Below, one piece after another: positions 6,957 to 16,010 of a stretch of DNA of 34,322 nt; position 1 is the first letter of the stretch; every line of letters starts with the position of its first letter. The position numbers were made by a program, and so were the translations under genes. The stretch is from Verrucomicrobiota bacterium (GTDB taxonomy: Bacteria > Verrucomicrobiota > Verrucomicrobiia > Chthoniobacterales > UBA10450). The notes under the pieces were generated by a model. The model did not search any database. It was not told where the DNA came from and saw only the letters and a program-made list of their open reading frames with translations. The stretch spans positions 1-34,322 of the forward strand of contig QHOX01000171.1 in assembly GCA_003219465.1 (NCBI GenBank), in the 5' to 3' direction.

Positions 6957-7814
6957 GTGTTTAGGCAACGCGAGTACCCGATAACTGGCACGATACTTCT
7001 GGCCACGGCGGTCGCAGCTTCGTTTGCGGCATCGGGTTGTCATTCGAAAATCGCCGGGAAAAGCGACGCGCCGTTTCGAATCATCGCAACCGATGCGGGC
7101 TTCGATGCCCCCGACACAGTGCCTGCGGGACTTCGTCATATTGTGTTCGAAAATCGCGGCTCCGAAATTCATGAGGGCATGTTGGTGAAGTTGCCGCAGG
7201 GCATGTCGGTAGGCGAGTATGTGTCGGCCGTGCGCAGCGGTTCGCTTTTTCCGGCAGGCGCTCTCGATTATTCCGGCGCCGGCCTTACCTCGCCCGGTGA
7301 AAGCGTGGAAGTATGGGTCAAATTGGATCCGGGACAGTATATCCTGATCTGCTGGAACGCCGGACACGCGCGCTCCACACCGCCGCGCCCGGTTACAGTC
7401 GAGTATACGATTTCGGACGATCTACCACCGAAAGAAAACGTAATCGTAAAGCTGATGGATTTCCGTTTTGAGGTTGCGGGTCCTTTACGCAGGGGGCTGC
7501 AGGTTATTCGGATTGAAAACACCGGGCCATCAATGCATGAAATGGACATTTTCCGACTGCACGAGGGCAAGTCGCTAGCGGACGTCCGAAGATGGCGGAA
7601 AGATGATGGACGCGGTCCTGCCCCTGCCGATGCAATGGGCGGCATACTCGACAGCCACGATTTGAAGCGAGTGGTATGGATGCGCAAAAACTTTGCTGCG
7701 GGTCGGTACATTCTCCACTGTGAGGTGCCGCTGGTCACAAATGCGCAAGCGACCAAGCAGGAAATCACGCATGCTGATCTCGGAATGGTTCGCGAAATCG
7801 AGATCGACGAATGA
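6957..7814 (+). CDS. Lipoprotein with two cupredoxin-like domains
   Basis: GTG start at 6957 preferred over 6897, which lies inside the inverted repeat. Lipobox-like AASGC. Two repeats: FENRGSEIHEGMLVKLPQGMS...GQYILICW and IENTGPSMHEMDIFRLHEGKS...GRYILHCEVPL. Confidence 0.65.
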   Translation: MFRQREYPITGTILLATAVAASFAASGCHSKIAGKSDAPFRIIATDAGFDAPDTVPAGLRHIVFENRGSEIHEGMLVKLPQGMSVGEYVSAVRSGSLFPAGALDYSGAGLTSPGESVEVWVKLDPGQYILICWNAGHARSTPPRPVTVEYTISDDLPPKENVIVKLMDFRFEVAGPLRRGLQVIRIENTGPSMHEMDIFRLHEGKSLADVRRWRKDDGRGPAPADAMGGILDSHDLKRVVWMRKNFAAGRYILHCEVPLVTNAQATKQEITHADLGMVREIEIDE

Positions 7815-7858
7815 CTGGCACAAATAACGGGTTGCCGCCGATTTAGTAAGTCAAGGAG

Positions 7859-7878
7859 CGGCGATTTCCAAATCGCCG
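7859..7878. repeat. REP-like hairpin CGGCGATTT-cc-AAATCGCCG between convergent genes
   Basis: Perfect 9-bp arms with a 2-nt centre. Confidence 0.7.
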
Positions 7879-7893
7879 TACCTTTTGCGTTGG

Positions 7894-9879
7894 TCAGGAA
7901 ACCGCCGTTCCTTGAAGTCGCGACGCCACCAGCTTTTCGGCGCCGCCGGCGACGATCAATTCTTGCGCGGCAGGACTCAGCGGCGGGAATGGGAATGATT
8001 TTTCATCGACCGTGAGAATGGATTTCGCGTAATCGATTGTGATTTCCGGCCCGACGGTCGTGGGTGCGTCCCGCATGTGCGGGATCTTGCGAAAGTGCGT
8101 CACGAGTTCTGGACATTCAAAAACAACGAACCCGTTATTGAACGCGTTGCGCTTATAGGTTTCGGAAAAACTGCCGGCGATAACGCACGGGATGCCCTTG
8201 AACTTCAGCGCGGTCGCGGCTTGCTCGCGGCTCGAGCCGGTTCCGAAATTGAAGCCGGCAACCACGACATCGCCCTTTTGATAGAATGCATTGAAGTTCG
8301 GATCGTAATTTTCAAATGTGACCGCCGCCATCTGGTCGGGTGTCATGTCATCTCGATAGGTATGTTTGCCGGCGTAAATCCCGTCGGTATTCAGATTATC
8401 TTTATCGATGAACAGAATCCGGCCGCGCACGCTGGACGGAAATCCTTCCATGATCTGCACGGACCCTGCAGGCCTCGATTTTTTCTCAGGGCGTCGGGTC
8501 GCGGTGCCGGCGGGACGCTCGCTGAAGTTTGTCGGCGCGCAGATAAATCCTGCCAGCGCACTGGCTGCAACGACGGCGGGCGATGCAAGATAAACAAACG
8601 CCTCGCGGTCGCCCATTCGTCCTTTGAAATTGCGATTGGTAGCGCTGATCGCGGTTTCGCCTTTTTGCACCAGTGCGCGACCGAGCCCAATACACGCTCC
8701 ACACCCGGGCGGCAACGGAATTGCGCCAGCACTAATCAGCGTCTGCCAGTCGCCCGTAGATTCCGCGCGCGCCTGCGTCTCTGCGCTGGCCGGCGCGAGA
8801 TAAAATTCCACGCCGTCGGCGACGTGCCCGCCCCGTGTGCGAATGACTTCCGCGGCGTCGCGCAAATCTTCGAAGCGCGCGTTCACGCACGAGAGCAAAT
8901 ACGCCTTTTGGATCGGCACACGTTTGCGTTCCATCTCGGGCAGCGAAACCATAGTCTTCACTTCGTTAGGCCCGGACACATGCGGAACCACCGTCGCGAG
9001 ATCCAGCTCAAGCTCGATTGCGTACTCGGCGTCGGAATCGGCGGTGAAGTCGCTGCGATTTTTCCACCACTTGTCGATATCGGCATTCGTGTAAGCAGAA
9101 CGACTCTTCGAGCCACGTCGCCCTGGTCGTTTCGGGTTCGTGAACTCGGGTACCCGCGAGCGGAGATAGCCCACTGTGATTTCATCGAACGGGAACACGC
9201 CAGCCAAAGCGCCCCATTCGGTGGTCATGTTGGCGATCGTCATGCGCGCGGACATCGGAAGATGCGTCACACCGTCGCCGACGAATTCGACCGCGTGATT
9301 CAGCACTTCGTCCTTATTGAACAGTCCGCATAACGCGATGATCACGTCCTTGCCAACCACGCCGGGTGAAAGCTTTCCCGTTAGCACAACTTTTGCGACC
9401 GGCGGAACCTGCCACCATGTGACTCCGGTTGCCCAGATGCTCGCGGCATCTGTGCGTACGACTGGCGTTCCGAGCGCAGCCATGGCGCCGTAGAGATTCG
9501 AGTGCGAATCGCTGGCCACGACCATCGATCCGGGCACGACATATCCCTGTTCAACCATTACCTGATGCGAAATGCCAGTACCCGCTGGGTAAAAGTCGAT
9601 GCCGTGCTCTGCAGCGAACGCATCGATCTTCGAGTATTTCGCGAGATTTTCCGGTGAAGTGTTTTGAATGTCGTGATCGATCGCGAACACTGGCTGTGCC
9701 GGATCGACAATCGATGTCGCGCCAATTTGCTTGAATTTCGGAATCACGGCGCCGGTGTTGTCATGCGTCATCACATGACGAGGGCGAATCGAGATGAAAT
9801 CCCCGCTGCGCACTACCGTCCCGGGAGCAAGCCCATCCGCGTGACGCGAAGTAATCTTCTCAACCAGCGTGAGGCCCAT
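7894..9879 (-). CDS. Aconitase-superfamily hydratase, homoaconitase (Lys4)-like, fused large and small subunit domains
   Basis: VRSGDFISIRPRHVMTHDNTGAVIPKF, FAIDHDIQNTSPENLAKY, HGIDFYPAGTGISHQVMVEQGYVVPGSMVVASDSHSNLYGAMAALGTPVVRTDAASIWATGVTWWQVPPVAKV, swivel domain FNFGTGSSREQAATALKFKGIPCVIAGSFSETYKRNAFNNGF. Confidence 0.85.
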   Translation of the reverse strand: MGLTLVEKITSRHADGLAPGTVVRSGDFISIRPRHVMTHDNTGAVIPKFKQIGATSIVDPAQPVFAIDHDIQNTSPENLAKYSKIDAFAAEHGIDFYPAGTGISHQVMVEQGYVVPGSMVVASDSHSNLYGAMAALGTPVVRTDAASIWATGVTWWQVPPVAKVVLTGKLSPGVVGKDVIIALCGLFNKDEVLNHAVEFVGDGVTHLPMSARMTIANMTTEWGALAGVFPFDEITVGYLRSRVPEFTNPKRPGRRGSKSRSAYTNADIDKWWKNRSDFTADSDAEYAIELELDLATVVPHVSGPNEVKTMVSLPEMERKRVPIQKAYLLSCVNARFEDLRDAAEVIRTRGGHVADGVEFYLAPASAETQARAESTGDWQTLISAGAIPLPPGCGACIGLGRALVQKGETAISATNRNFKGRMGDREAFVYLASPAVVAASALAGFICAPTNFSERPAGTATRRPEKKSRPAGSVQIMEGFPSSVRGRILFIDKDNLNTDGIYAGKHTYRDDMTPDQMAAVTFENYDPNFNAFYQKGDVVVAGFNFGTGSSREQAATALKFKGIPCVIAGSFSETYKRNAFNNGFVVFECPELVTHFRKIPHMRDAPTTVGPEITIDYAKSILTVDEKSFPFPPLSPAAQELIVAGGAEKLVASRLQGTAVS

Positions 9880-9893
9880 ATCAGATTTCAGTT

Positions 9894-9965
9894 CCCGCGA
9901 ATCACACGAATCACGCTAAAAAGGAACATTTAAAAAAATTCGCGTCAATTCGCGTGATTCGCGGG
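9894..9965. repeat. Extragenic palindrome CCCGCGAATCACACGAATCACGC...GCGTCAATTCGCGTGATTCGCGGG
   Basis: Long inverted arms around an A/T-rich centre; second copy at 5501-5588. Confidence 0.8.
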
Positions 9966-9971
9966 TAAGAA

Positions 9972-10556
9972 TCATTTTTTCGCCGCGCGCTTGCCAAGAA
10001 ACTTGGCGATATCGAAATCAACGAAATCAGCGTGATGAAAAATGATTGATTCGATTGAGCGCTCGACCTTATCGCCCTCGTGACTATGCGTGGCGACGAT
10101 ATGCAGGACTTCGCCGGGAATGCCGTGCTTATACGCGAGCGCGACGCCGCTGAATGGATGTCGCACTTGTTGGCCGAATTTTCCCTGGATCACTTTGCCT
10201 GAGGCGTCCTTGTCGTACTCGAGCGGTTTACCGACATCGGCGAGTAACGCGCCGGCGATAAGGTAATCGCGCTGAATAGGAATACCGCAGCGAAAAGCGC
10301 TCTCGAGCACATCGGCGATAACGATGCATTGACGGGCGCAGGAATTGAGGTGCTCGACAAATGTCATGTTAATATCGCCGGCCAGCAGTGTGAACTTCAC
10401 CGCGCGCAGCTCATCGAAAGTCCATCCGTTCCCGCCGCAGCCCGTGATGATGGCTTCGTTCCATACCGCCGCCACTTTTTCGCGCAGCGATTCGTCCTTG
10501 ATCTCCATCAAAGGTGGAAAGAGTTCCGCAATTTCTTTTACGCCGTGGTTCGTCAT
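9972..10556 (-). CDS. HD-domain phosphohydrolase-like protein
   Basis: FVEHLNSCARQCIVIADVLESAF...DYLIAGALLADVGKPLEYD...VRHPFSGVALAYKHGIPGEVLHIVATHSHEGD has an HD-like H...D...H layout. Confidence 0.7.
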   Translation of the reverse strand: MTNHGVKEIAELFPPLMEIKDESLREKVAAVWNEAIITGCGGNGWTFDELRAVKFTLLAGDINMTFVEHLNSCARQCIVIADVLESAFRCGIPIQRDYLIAGALLADVGKPLEYDKDASGKVIQGKFGQQVRHPFSGVALAYKHGIPGEVLHIVATHSHEGDKVERSIESIIFHHADFVDFDIAKFLGKRAAKK

Positions 10557-10562
10557 GAACCA

Positions 10563-10700
10563 CTAATAGACATGAATGAAACCACGAGACAATGTCGAAG
10601 CACGAATGACGAAGAAACACGCCGTGATCTCAGCGCCGTTTCGGCTTTCGTCATTCGGATTTAATTCGTCATTCGTCATTCCGATTTCGTCATTGTGATA
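10563..10700. repeat. Degenerate extragenic repeat (CGAAGCACGAATGACGAA ... TTCGTCATTCGTCATTCCGATTTCGTCATT)
   Basis: Inverted and tandem GTCATTCG/CGAATGAC motifs in an intergenic region. Confidence 0.6.
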
Positions 10701-10771
10701 GGTTGGCGTAGTAACCAGGCCTCGGTAGTTGAATTCCAACCTGTTTAAGGCAGACTCCCCAGCGATTCCCC

Positions 10772-11122
10772 ATGCCGACGTACGAGTATTTGTGTCAGAA
10801 GTGCGGGCAGACTTTTGAAGCATTCCAGTCCATCCGCGCAGAGGCGTTCCGTGAATGCCCAAAGGAACTCTGCCGATTGCCCAAGTGGGGACATGGCAAG
10901 GTAAAGCGTCTTCCCGGCACCGGAGCAGGTATCATCTTTAAGGGTTCGGGATTCTACAGCACCGATTATCGCAGCGAGTCATACAAAGAAGCAGCCAAAA
11001 AAGAGTCTGCTCCTAAAGCATCTGAAGGCGGCGACAAGTCCTCAAAAACCGAACCAGCAAAAGCTCCTTCGTCCGGCGAGACGAAGGCAGCTCAGAAGAC
11101 GTCAGGAAAAGAATCCGCCTGA
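10772..11122 (+). CDS. FmdB-family zinc-ribbon protein
   Basis: MPTYEYLCQKCGQTFEAFQSI...ECP...GTGAGIIFKGSGFYSTDYRSESYKEAAKK with a low-complexity C-terminal tail. Confidence 0.85.
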   Translation: MPTYEYLCQKCGQTFEAFQSIRAEAFRECPKELCRLPKWGHGKVKRLPGTGAGIIFKGSGFYSTDYRSESYKEAAKKESAPKASEGGDKSSKTEPAKAPSSGETKAAQKTSGKESA

Positions 11123-11178
11123 CATCTTCGTGTCAGCCGCGCGAATTTGCTTTGGCGCGGAACTCTCATCAGGTGCGC

Positions 11179-11622
11179 TTAACCCTTCGGCAATTTTTGC
11201 AGCTGCGCGATGAACGCCTCCGGGCCACCGGGGAAATAACCGTCGAACTGCCACACCTTTTGGCCGCTGCTGTTCAGCACGACGATGGTCGGAAATCCAA
11301 GGACTTCGTACTGCTGCGCCAGTTGCACGTTTTGCTTTCTCTCCTCTGTAGGCTGGGATTTTCTGCGAGGAAAATCAAGCTCTACCAGAACGAGATTGTC
11401 GTGCGCGTAGTTTTTGAACTGCTGCTGCGAGAAAACATCCTTGTCCAGTTTGATGCACCACCCGCACCAGTCAGATCCTGTAAAATTGAGGAACAGAAGT
11501 TTGTGGTTCGCTTTGGCCTCCTCCTGCGCCTTGCTGTAATTATGCAGCCAATCGGATTCCGCTCGCGCGCAGGAAATGAACACAGCCGAGACTGCGGCTG
11601 CGGCGAGAAATAATCGAGGGGT
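11179..11622 (-). CDS. Secreted thioredoxin-family protein (WCGWC)
   Basis: Probable GTG start VKTPRLFLAAAAVSAVFISCARA (signal peptide), then LLFLNFTGSDWCGWCIKLDKDVF...LGFPTIVVLNSSGQKVWQFDGYFPGG. The listed ORF extends to 11679. Confidence 0.8.
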   Translation of the reverse strand, partial: TPRLFLAAAAVSAVFISCARAESDWLHNYSKAQEEAKANHKLLFLNFTGSDWCGWCIKLDKDVFSQQQFKNYAHDNLVLVELDFPRRKSQPTEERKQNVQLAQQYEVLGFPTIVVLNSSGQKVWQFDGYFPGGPEAFIAQLQKLPKG

Positions 11623-11714
11623 TTTCACTCCACCATCTTCGATGCAGTTGTAGCAGGACGCAAGAGCGGTACAACGCACCGCCCGGTACGGCGATTATTT
11701 TTTCCAAGCTCGCG

Positions 11715-11742
11715 ATAGCCCGACGTGGCAACGCCGGGCTAT
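11715..11742. repeat. REP-like hairpin ATAGCCCG...CGGGCTAT
   Basis: 8-bp arms at 11715-11722 and 11735-11742. Confidence 0.6.
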
Positions 11743-11755
11743 GAACGAGTTCCGA

Positions 11756-12034
11756 TCAGCGCAGATGCTTCGAGACGAGTTTGGTCATCTCGAACATGCT
11801 CACCTGGCTCTTGCCATTAAATACCGGCTTGAGCTGGTCGTCGGCGTTGATCATGATTCTTTTCTTTTTGTCCTGCAGACCGCGCCTCTTGATGTATGCC
11901 CAAAGCTTTTTTGTAAGCTCTGGCCGTGATAGCGGCTGCGAACCGACGACGGCAGCAAGCTTATCGTCCGGCTGGACCGGTCTCATGAAGGCGGGATTCG
12001 GTTTGCGCTTGGAAGTTTTTTTGGTTTTCGGCAT
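11756..12034 (-). CDS. SWIB/MDM2-domain protein
   Basis: Basic N-terminus followed by NPAFMRPVQPDDKLAAVVGSQPLSRPELTKKLWAYIKRRGLQDKKKRIMINADDQLKPVF. Confidence 0.9.
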   Translation of the reverse strand: MPKTKKTSKRKPNPAFMRPVQPDDKLAAVVGSQPLSRPELTKKLWAYIKRRGLQDKKKRIMINADDQLKPVFNGKSQVSMFEMTKLVSKHLR

Positions 12035-12097
12035 GGACGCTGACTAACGTTTCGCTTGCGGGAGAGCAAGACTAAATTTGAGCTAAATTAAAAAATT

Positions 12098-13270
12098 TTA
12101 TTGTCGGTCTTCCCGGCGCACGGCGATTGCCGCCACATCATCGGGAGCAGCCTTCGCAGAATTCTCGGGAGCTGTTTGCGCTAAAACCTGTTTGAGCAAT
12201 GCCTCTGCGCTGGACCCGGAATGGCGCAAAATTTTTTCGAGCTGCCCAGGAGCCGGCGCACGACGCTCATCTTTGCCCCAGCGCAGTATCCCGTCGGTGT
12301 AGAGCAGGAACGCATCGCCGGGCTGAAGATCGATTGGCGTTTCGCTGAACGCAGCCTGTTTGATCAAGCCCAGCGGAGGCGCCACCGAGGCGACTGATTG
12401 CGTGGTTCCGTCATGGAGAACAACCAACAGTGGCGGGTGCCCTGCCCCGACAACGCCGGCATGTCCCGTGGCCGGATCAAGCGCGACACACATCGCGGTC
12501 ATGAATGAACGCGCGCCGAAGGTGCTGCGAAAATCATTATCCACAGCTTCCATCAAGCTGGCCGGCGAATCATGATCCATGCTGCCGTGGTGAAAAAGAA
12601 GTTTTGCCAGCGTTGTAAGCAACGCGGCAGCTGCGCCGTGGCCGGTACCGTCGGCGATCCAGAACAAAATCCGGCCGTCCTTCATTCGGAGCCAGCCATA
12701 GATGTCGCCGCCCACTTGGATGACAGGACGGTAGCACGTTGCGATCTGCCAACCCGGCAGCACCAGCCGTTTCTGCGGTATCAATGATTGCTGCGTTAGG
12801 CGCGCCGCTGCCAGATCGCGCTCCAGATCGCGGCGCCATTTCTCCAGTTCATCGTTTTGCCGCTCCAGTTGTCGCCGCATTGAGCGAAGCCGAAGTTGCG
12901 TCTCGATTCGCGCCCGCAACACCGACGCATTGACAGGCTTCGTCACAAAATCGTCCGCACCTGCCTGCAGACAGGAGACCTCGCTTTGCTCGCTGCCATG
13001 TGCTGTCAGCATGATAGCCGGGATTTGGGCGACCGTCGGATCCTCGTCCGAGCGAAGGCGCCTAAGCACCTCGGCGCCGTTTAGGCCTGGCATGTCGAAA
13101 TCCAGCAGCAAAAGCGAAGGCGGACGCGCGTGAATTGTCTCCAGTGCTTCGGAACCATCGTTTGAGACGCTGCAATTGTAACCAGCAGCGCTGAGCAGTT
13201 GGGCCAACACCCTGCGACTCATCGCGTCATCGTCGACGACCAAAATCTCTACATGTGAATTGTCGCGCAT
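12098..13270 (-). CDS. Response regulator with SpoIIE/PP2C-type (RsbU-like) phosphatase output
   Basis: Receiver EILVVDDDAMSRRVLAQLL...LLLLDFDMPGLNG...AGADDFVTKPVN, then QQSLIPQKRLVLPGWQIATCYRPVIQVGGDIYGWLRM...WIADGTGHGAAAALL...LLYTDGI. Confidence 0.9.
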   Translation of the reverse strand: MRDNSHVEILVVDDDAMSRRVLAQLLSAAGYNCSVSNDGSEALETIHARPPSLLLLDFDMPGLNGAEVLRRLRSDEDPTVAQIPAIMLTAHGSEQSEVSCLQAGADDFVTKPVNASVLRARIETQLRLRSMRRQLERQNDELEKWRRDLERDLAAARLTQQSLIPQKRLVLPGWQIATCYRPVIQVGGDIYGWLRMKDGRILFWIADGTGHGAAAALLTTLAKLLFHHGSMDHDSPASLMEAVDNDFRSTFGARSFMTAMCVALDPATGHAGVVGAGHPPLLVVLHDGTTQSVASVAPPLGLIKQAAFSETPIDLQPGDAFLLYTDGILRWGKDERRAPAPGQLEKILRHSGSSAEALLKQVLAQTAPENSAKAAPDDVAAIAVRREDRQ

Positions 13271-13417
13271 CTGTACTTCGGATTCGGATTACGCGCACCG
13301 GTGCATTGTATTCGTGCTGCTTTTTTATCGACGAGTCTCCGAAGTTCGAAAGAAAGCGCGATTTAATCATTGGCAACGACTCGGACTCCGGATACGATTA
13401 CAAAACATTTTCATTTT

Positions 13418-13816
13418 ATGATGAAATTTTCGCTCCCGCTTGCTCTGCTCGCGGTTTTCTTTTTTGCCTCATGCGCTGAGGAACAGCCACCTCCAACCAC
13501 CCAACATCACAGGGGGGCGCCTTATGCTTCCACCGAAACGCAAGAATACCCACCACCGCAGCAACCGTTCAACCCGAACGGGCCGGTCCAACCAATGAGT
13601 ACGCCGCCCCCGCAGATAGCAACTTCACCTCCACCTGCGGCTGCGCCGGAGAAAAAAGTGGCAAAGGGAGATTATCCGTACGGAATCCCTGTTCCGGGCA
13701 AACCGCACCTAGTGGAGAGCCCTTATTCGCCGGGCAAATACATCGATGTGGAAGGATTCCCCCCTGGAACGGAAGTCAAGGATCCTTACACTGACAAGAT
13801 TTTCCTTGTGCCGTAA
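13418..13816 (+). CDS. Small proline-rich putative lipoprotein
   Basis: MMKFSLPLALLAVFFFASCAEEQPPP (lipobox ASC), C-terminal YSPGKYIDVEGFPPGTEVKDPYTDKIFLVP. Confidence 0.7.
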   Translation: MMKFSLPLALLAVFFFASCAEEQPPPTTQHHRGAPYASTETQEYPPPQQPFNPNGPVQPMSTPPPQIATSPPPAAAPEKKVAKGDYPYGIPVPGKPHLVESPYSPGKYIDVEGFPPGTEVKDPYTDKIFLVP

Positions 13817-13926
13817 GGCGAGCGTATTGCGGAAATTTCGCTGATGCGGTTACCAAATGCCATTAGCGCAGCACAGGTTTCTATGCGAGCACCCGACGCT
13901 AACATCACGACGTTCAGATTCATTCT

Positions 13927-15279
13927 ATGCAGTTGCGGGTAAAGCGGGCTCCTCGAATCGATCTCGAAATCACCGTACCGGGCGATAAAAGCATTTCGCA
14001 TCGAGCGGTGATTGTCGCCGCTCTCTCCAACGGCGTGTGCACGCTGCGCGGATTTCTTCCCAGCGAAGATTGCATGCACACGGTCAATGCAATGCGCGCT
14101 TTGGGAATCAAGATCGAGCAGCCTGAGGCTACCACGTTGATCATTCACGGAAAAAGGCGGGTACTCACCGCACCTGACAAAGAAATCAATTGCGGTAATT
14201 CGGGCACGACCATGCGGCTTCTCGCGGGTCTGTTGGCAGGACAGAAATTCGAGAGTCGGCTGGTGGCAGACCCAGGGCTGTCGAAACGTCCAATGGACCG
14301 GGTGATCGCCCCGCTTTCTGAGATGGGCGCGAGCGTTGTTGCCGAAGGTCCTGAAGGAACTCCGCCGTTGCGCATCCAAGGTGGCTCGCTGCGTGGAATT
14401 CATTACCGGCCCTCTGTAGCGAGCGCACAGGTGAAAGGTGCATTGCTGCTCGCTGGTCTCTTTGCCAAGGGCAAAACCACAGTCGAAGAACCGGTCCCGA
14501 CGCGAAACCACATGGAGAAGATGCTCAATTATTTCCTGGTGCGCACGACGACCGAAGATGATGGCAGCGTTACGGTTTTCGGAGATCAGCTTCCCGAGTC
14601 GCGGGATTTCGACATTCCGGGTGATATCTCTTCAGCGGCCTTTTGGCTGGTCGCCGCTGGAGCGCAGCGGCGTGGACATCTGCTCATCCGCAACGTCGGT
14701 CTAAACGATACGCGAACGGCGTTGCTGGGCGTGCTGCTCCGGATGGGCGCGCAGGTCCGAGAAGCGGTTGAAGATGTCGAGCAGCTTGAACCGCGCGGCG
14801 TGGTCGAAGTCACGGGTGTCCCGCTTAAAGCAACCGTTATTCAGGGGAAAGAAGTGCCTCAGCTTATCGACGAGCTGCCGATTCTCTCGATCGCAGGCGC
14901 TCTGGCAAGCGGCAAGACAACAATCCGCCATGCAGAGGAACTGCGCGTCAAAGAAAGCGATCGGATTGCGGCGATTGCGCACAATCTCCGTGCCATGGGT
15001 GCGCAAGTGTCGGAGCTGAGTGATGGAGTAGAAATTTATGGACCGGCGCCACTGCACGGTGCGCGCCTGCCGAGCTTTGGCGATCATCGCATCGCGATGG
15101 CCTTTGCCATAGCGGGCCTGTTTGCCGAAGGGGAGACCATCGTCCAAGACGCGGAATGCATTCGTGAATCGTATCCGGGATTTGAAGCGTCGCTTGAGGA
15201 GTTCACCAATCCGAAACGGATGCAGATCAGCACGCCTGTCATCGGCTCGCTCGCTCCGGTGCCAGCAAAGGAAGGCTAG
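13927..15279 (+). CDS. aroA: 3-phosphoshikimate 1-carboxyvinyltransferase (EPSP synthase)
   Basis: VPGDKSISHRAVIVAAL, NCGNSGTTMRLLAGLLAG, GDQLPESRDFDIPGDISSAAFWLVAAG, ELRVKESDRIAAIA, FGDHRIAMAFAIAGL. Confidence 0.97.
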   Translation: MQLRVKRAPRIDLEITVPGDKSISHRAVIVAALSNGVCTLRGFLPSEDCMHTVNAMRALGIKIEQPEATTLIIHGKRRVLTAPDKEINCGNSGTTMRLLAGLLAGQKFESRLVADPGLSKRPMDRVIAPLSEMGASVVAEGPEGTPPLRIQGGSLRGIHYRPSVASAQVKGALLLAGLFAKGKTTVEEPVPTRNHMEKMLNYFLVRTTTEDDGSVTVFGDQLPESRDFDIPGDISSAAFWLVAAGAQRRGHLLIRNVGLNDTRTALLGVLLRMGAQVREAVEDVEQLEPRGVVEVTGVPLKATVIQGKEVPQLIDELPILSIAGALASGKTTIRHAEELRVKESDRIAAIAHNLRAMGAQVSELSDGVEIYGPAPLHGARLPSFGDHRIAMAFAIAGLFAEGETIVQDAECIRESYPGFEASLEEFTNPKRMQISTPVIGSLAPVPAKEG

Positions 15280-15305
15280 CGCGTTGCGCCAGGGACGAAG
15301 TAGAC

Positions 15306-16010
15306 ATGGGATCACACGCTTCCCACCGACGCTCGGATCGTGTAATTGCTATTGATGGTCCCGCTGCGTCGGGAAAAAGCAGCGTTGCGCGGGAGCTGGC
15401 CCGGCGGCTCGGTTTTATTTACGTCAACTCGGGCGGATTTTATCGGGCGATCGCCTGGTATCTACTGCGAAAGAACATCCCGCCAGAGGAGGACGATCTC
15501 ATTTCCGCTGCGCTGGATGCAGCGGCACTTACCGGCAACGTTCAAGACAACGAGTCGCGCATTCTGGTGGATGATGTGGACCCCGGCGAGCATTTGCGTG
15601 ATGATCGTGTGAACGAAACCGTCTCTCGCGTCAGCAGATTTCCGCGGGTCCGGAAGATCGTTTCGCAGAAACTCCATGACTGCGCCGACGGCCATGACGT
15701 GGTGATCGAGGGACGAGACATTGGGTCAGTCGTTTTTCCCGATACGCCTTATAAGTTCTATATACACGCTTCGCCTGAGGTGCGTCTAAAGCGTCGTGCC
15801 GCACAAGGCGAGCGCGACGAAATCGCCATGCGGGATCACGATGATGTTTCGCGAGCCGTTTCGCCACTTGTGATCGCGGCAGACGCATACGTGATCGACA
15901 CTTCGCATGTCACGATCGAGCAGGTCGTGAACGAAATCAGCGCGCGACTTGGGCAAATCGGCTTGCCGATTCGCGATCTTCGGATCACAAATCGCGCGCT
16001 CGGTGAATGA
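15306..16010 (+). CDS. cmk: (d)CMP kinase
   Basis: AIDGPAASGKSSVARELARRLGFIYVNSGGFYRAIAW...VIEGRDIGSVVFPDTPYKFYIHASPEVRLKRR. Confidence 0.95.
   Translation: MGSHASHRRSDRVIAIDGPAASGKSSVARELARRLGFIYVNSGGFYRAIAWYLLRKNIPPEEDDLISAALDAAALTGNVQDNESRILVDDVDPGEHLRDDRVNETVSRVSRFPRVRKIVSQKLHDCADGHDVVIEGRDIGSVVFPDTPYKFYIHASPEVRLKRRAAQGERDEIAMRDHDDVSRAVSPLVIAADAYVIDTSHVTIEQVVNEISARLGQIGLPIRDLRITNRALGE

Noticed and set aside
8077-9333. 418-aa plus-strand ORF antisense to the homoaconitase gene
   Set aside because: Arg/His/Cys-rich translation with no recognisable domain, opposite a strongly supported CDS; typical shadow ORF of GC-rich DNA.
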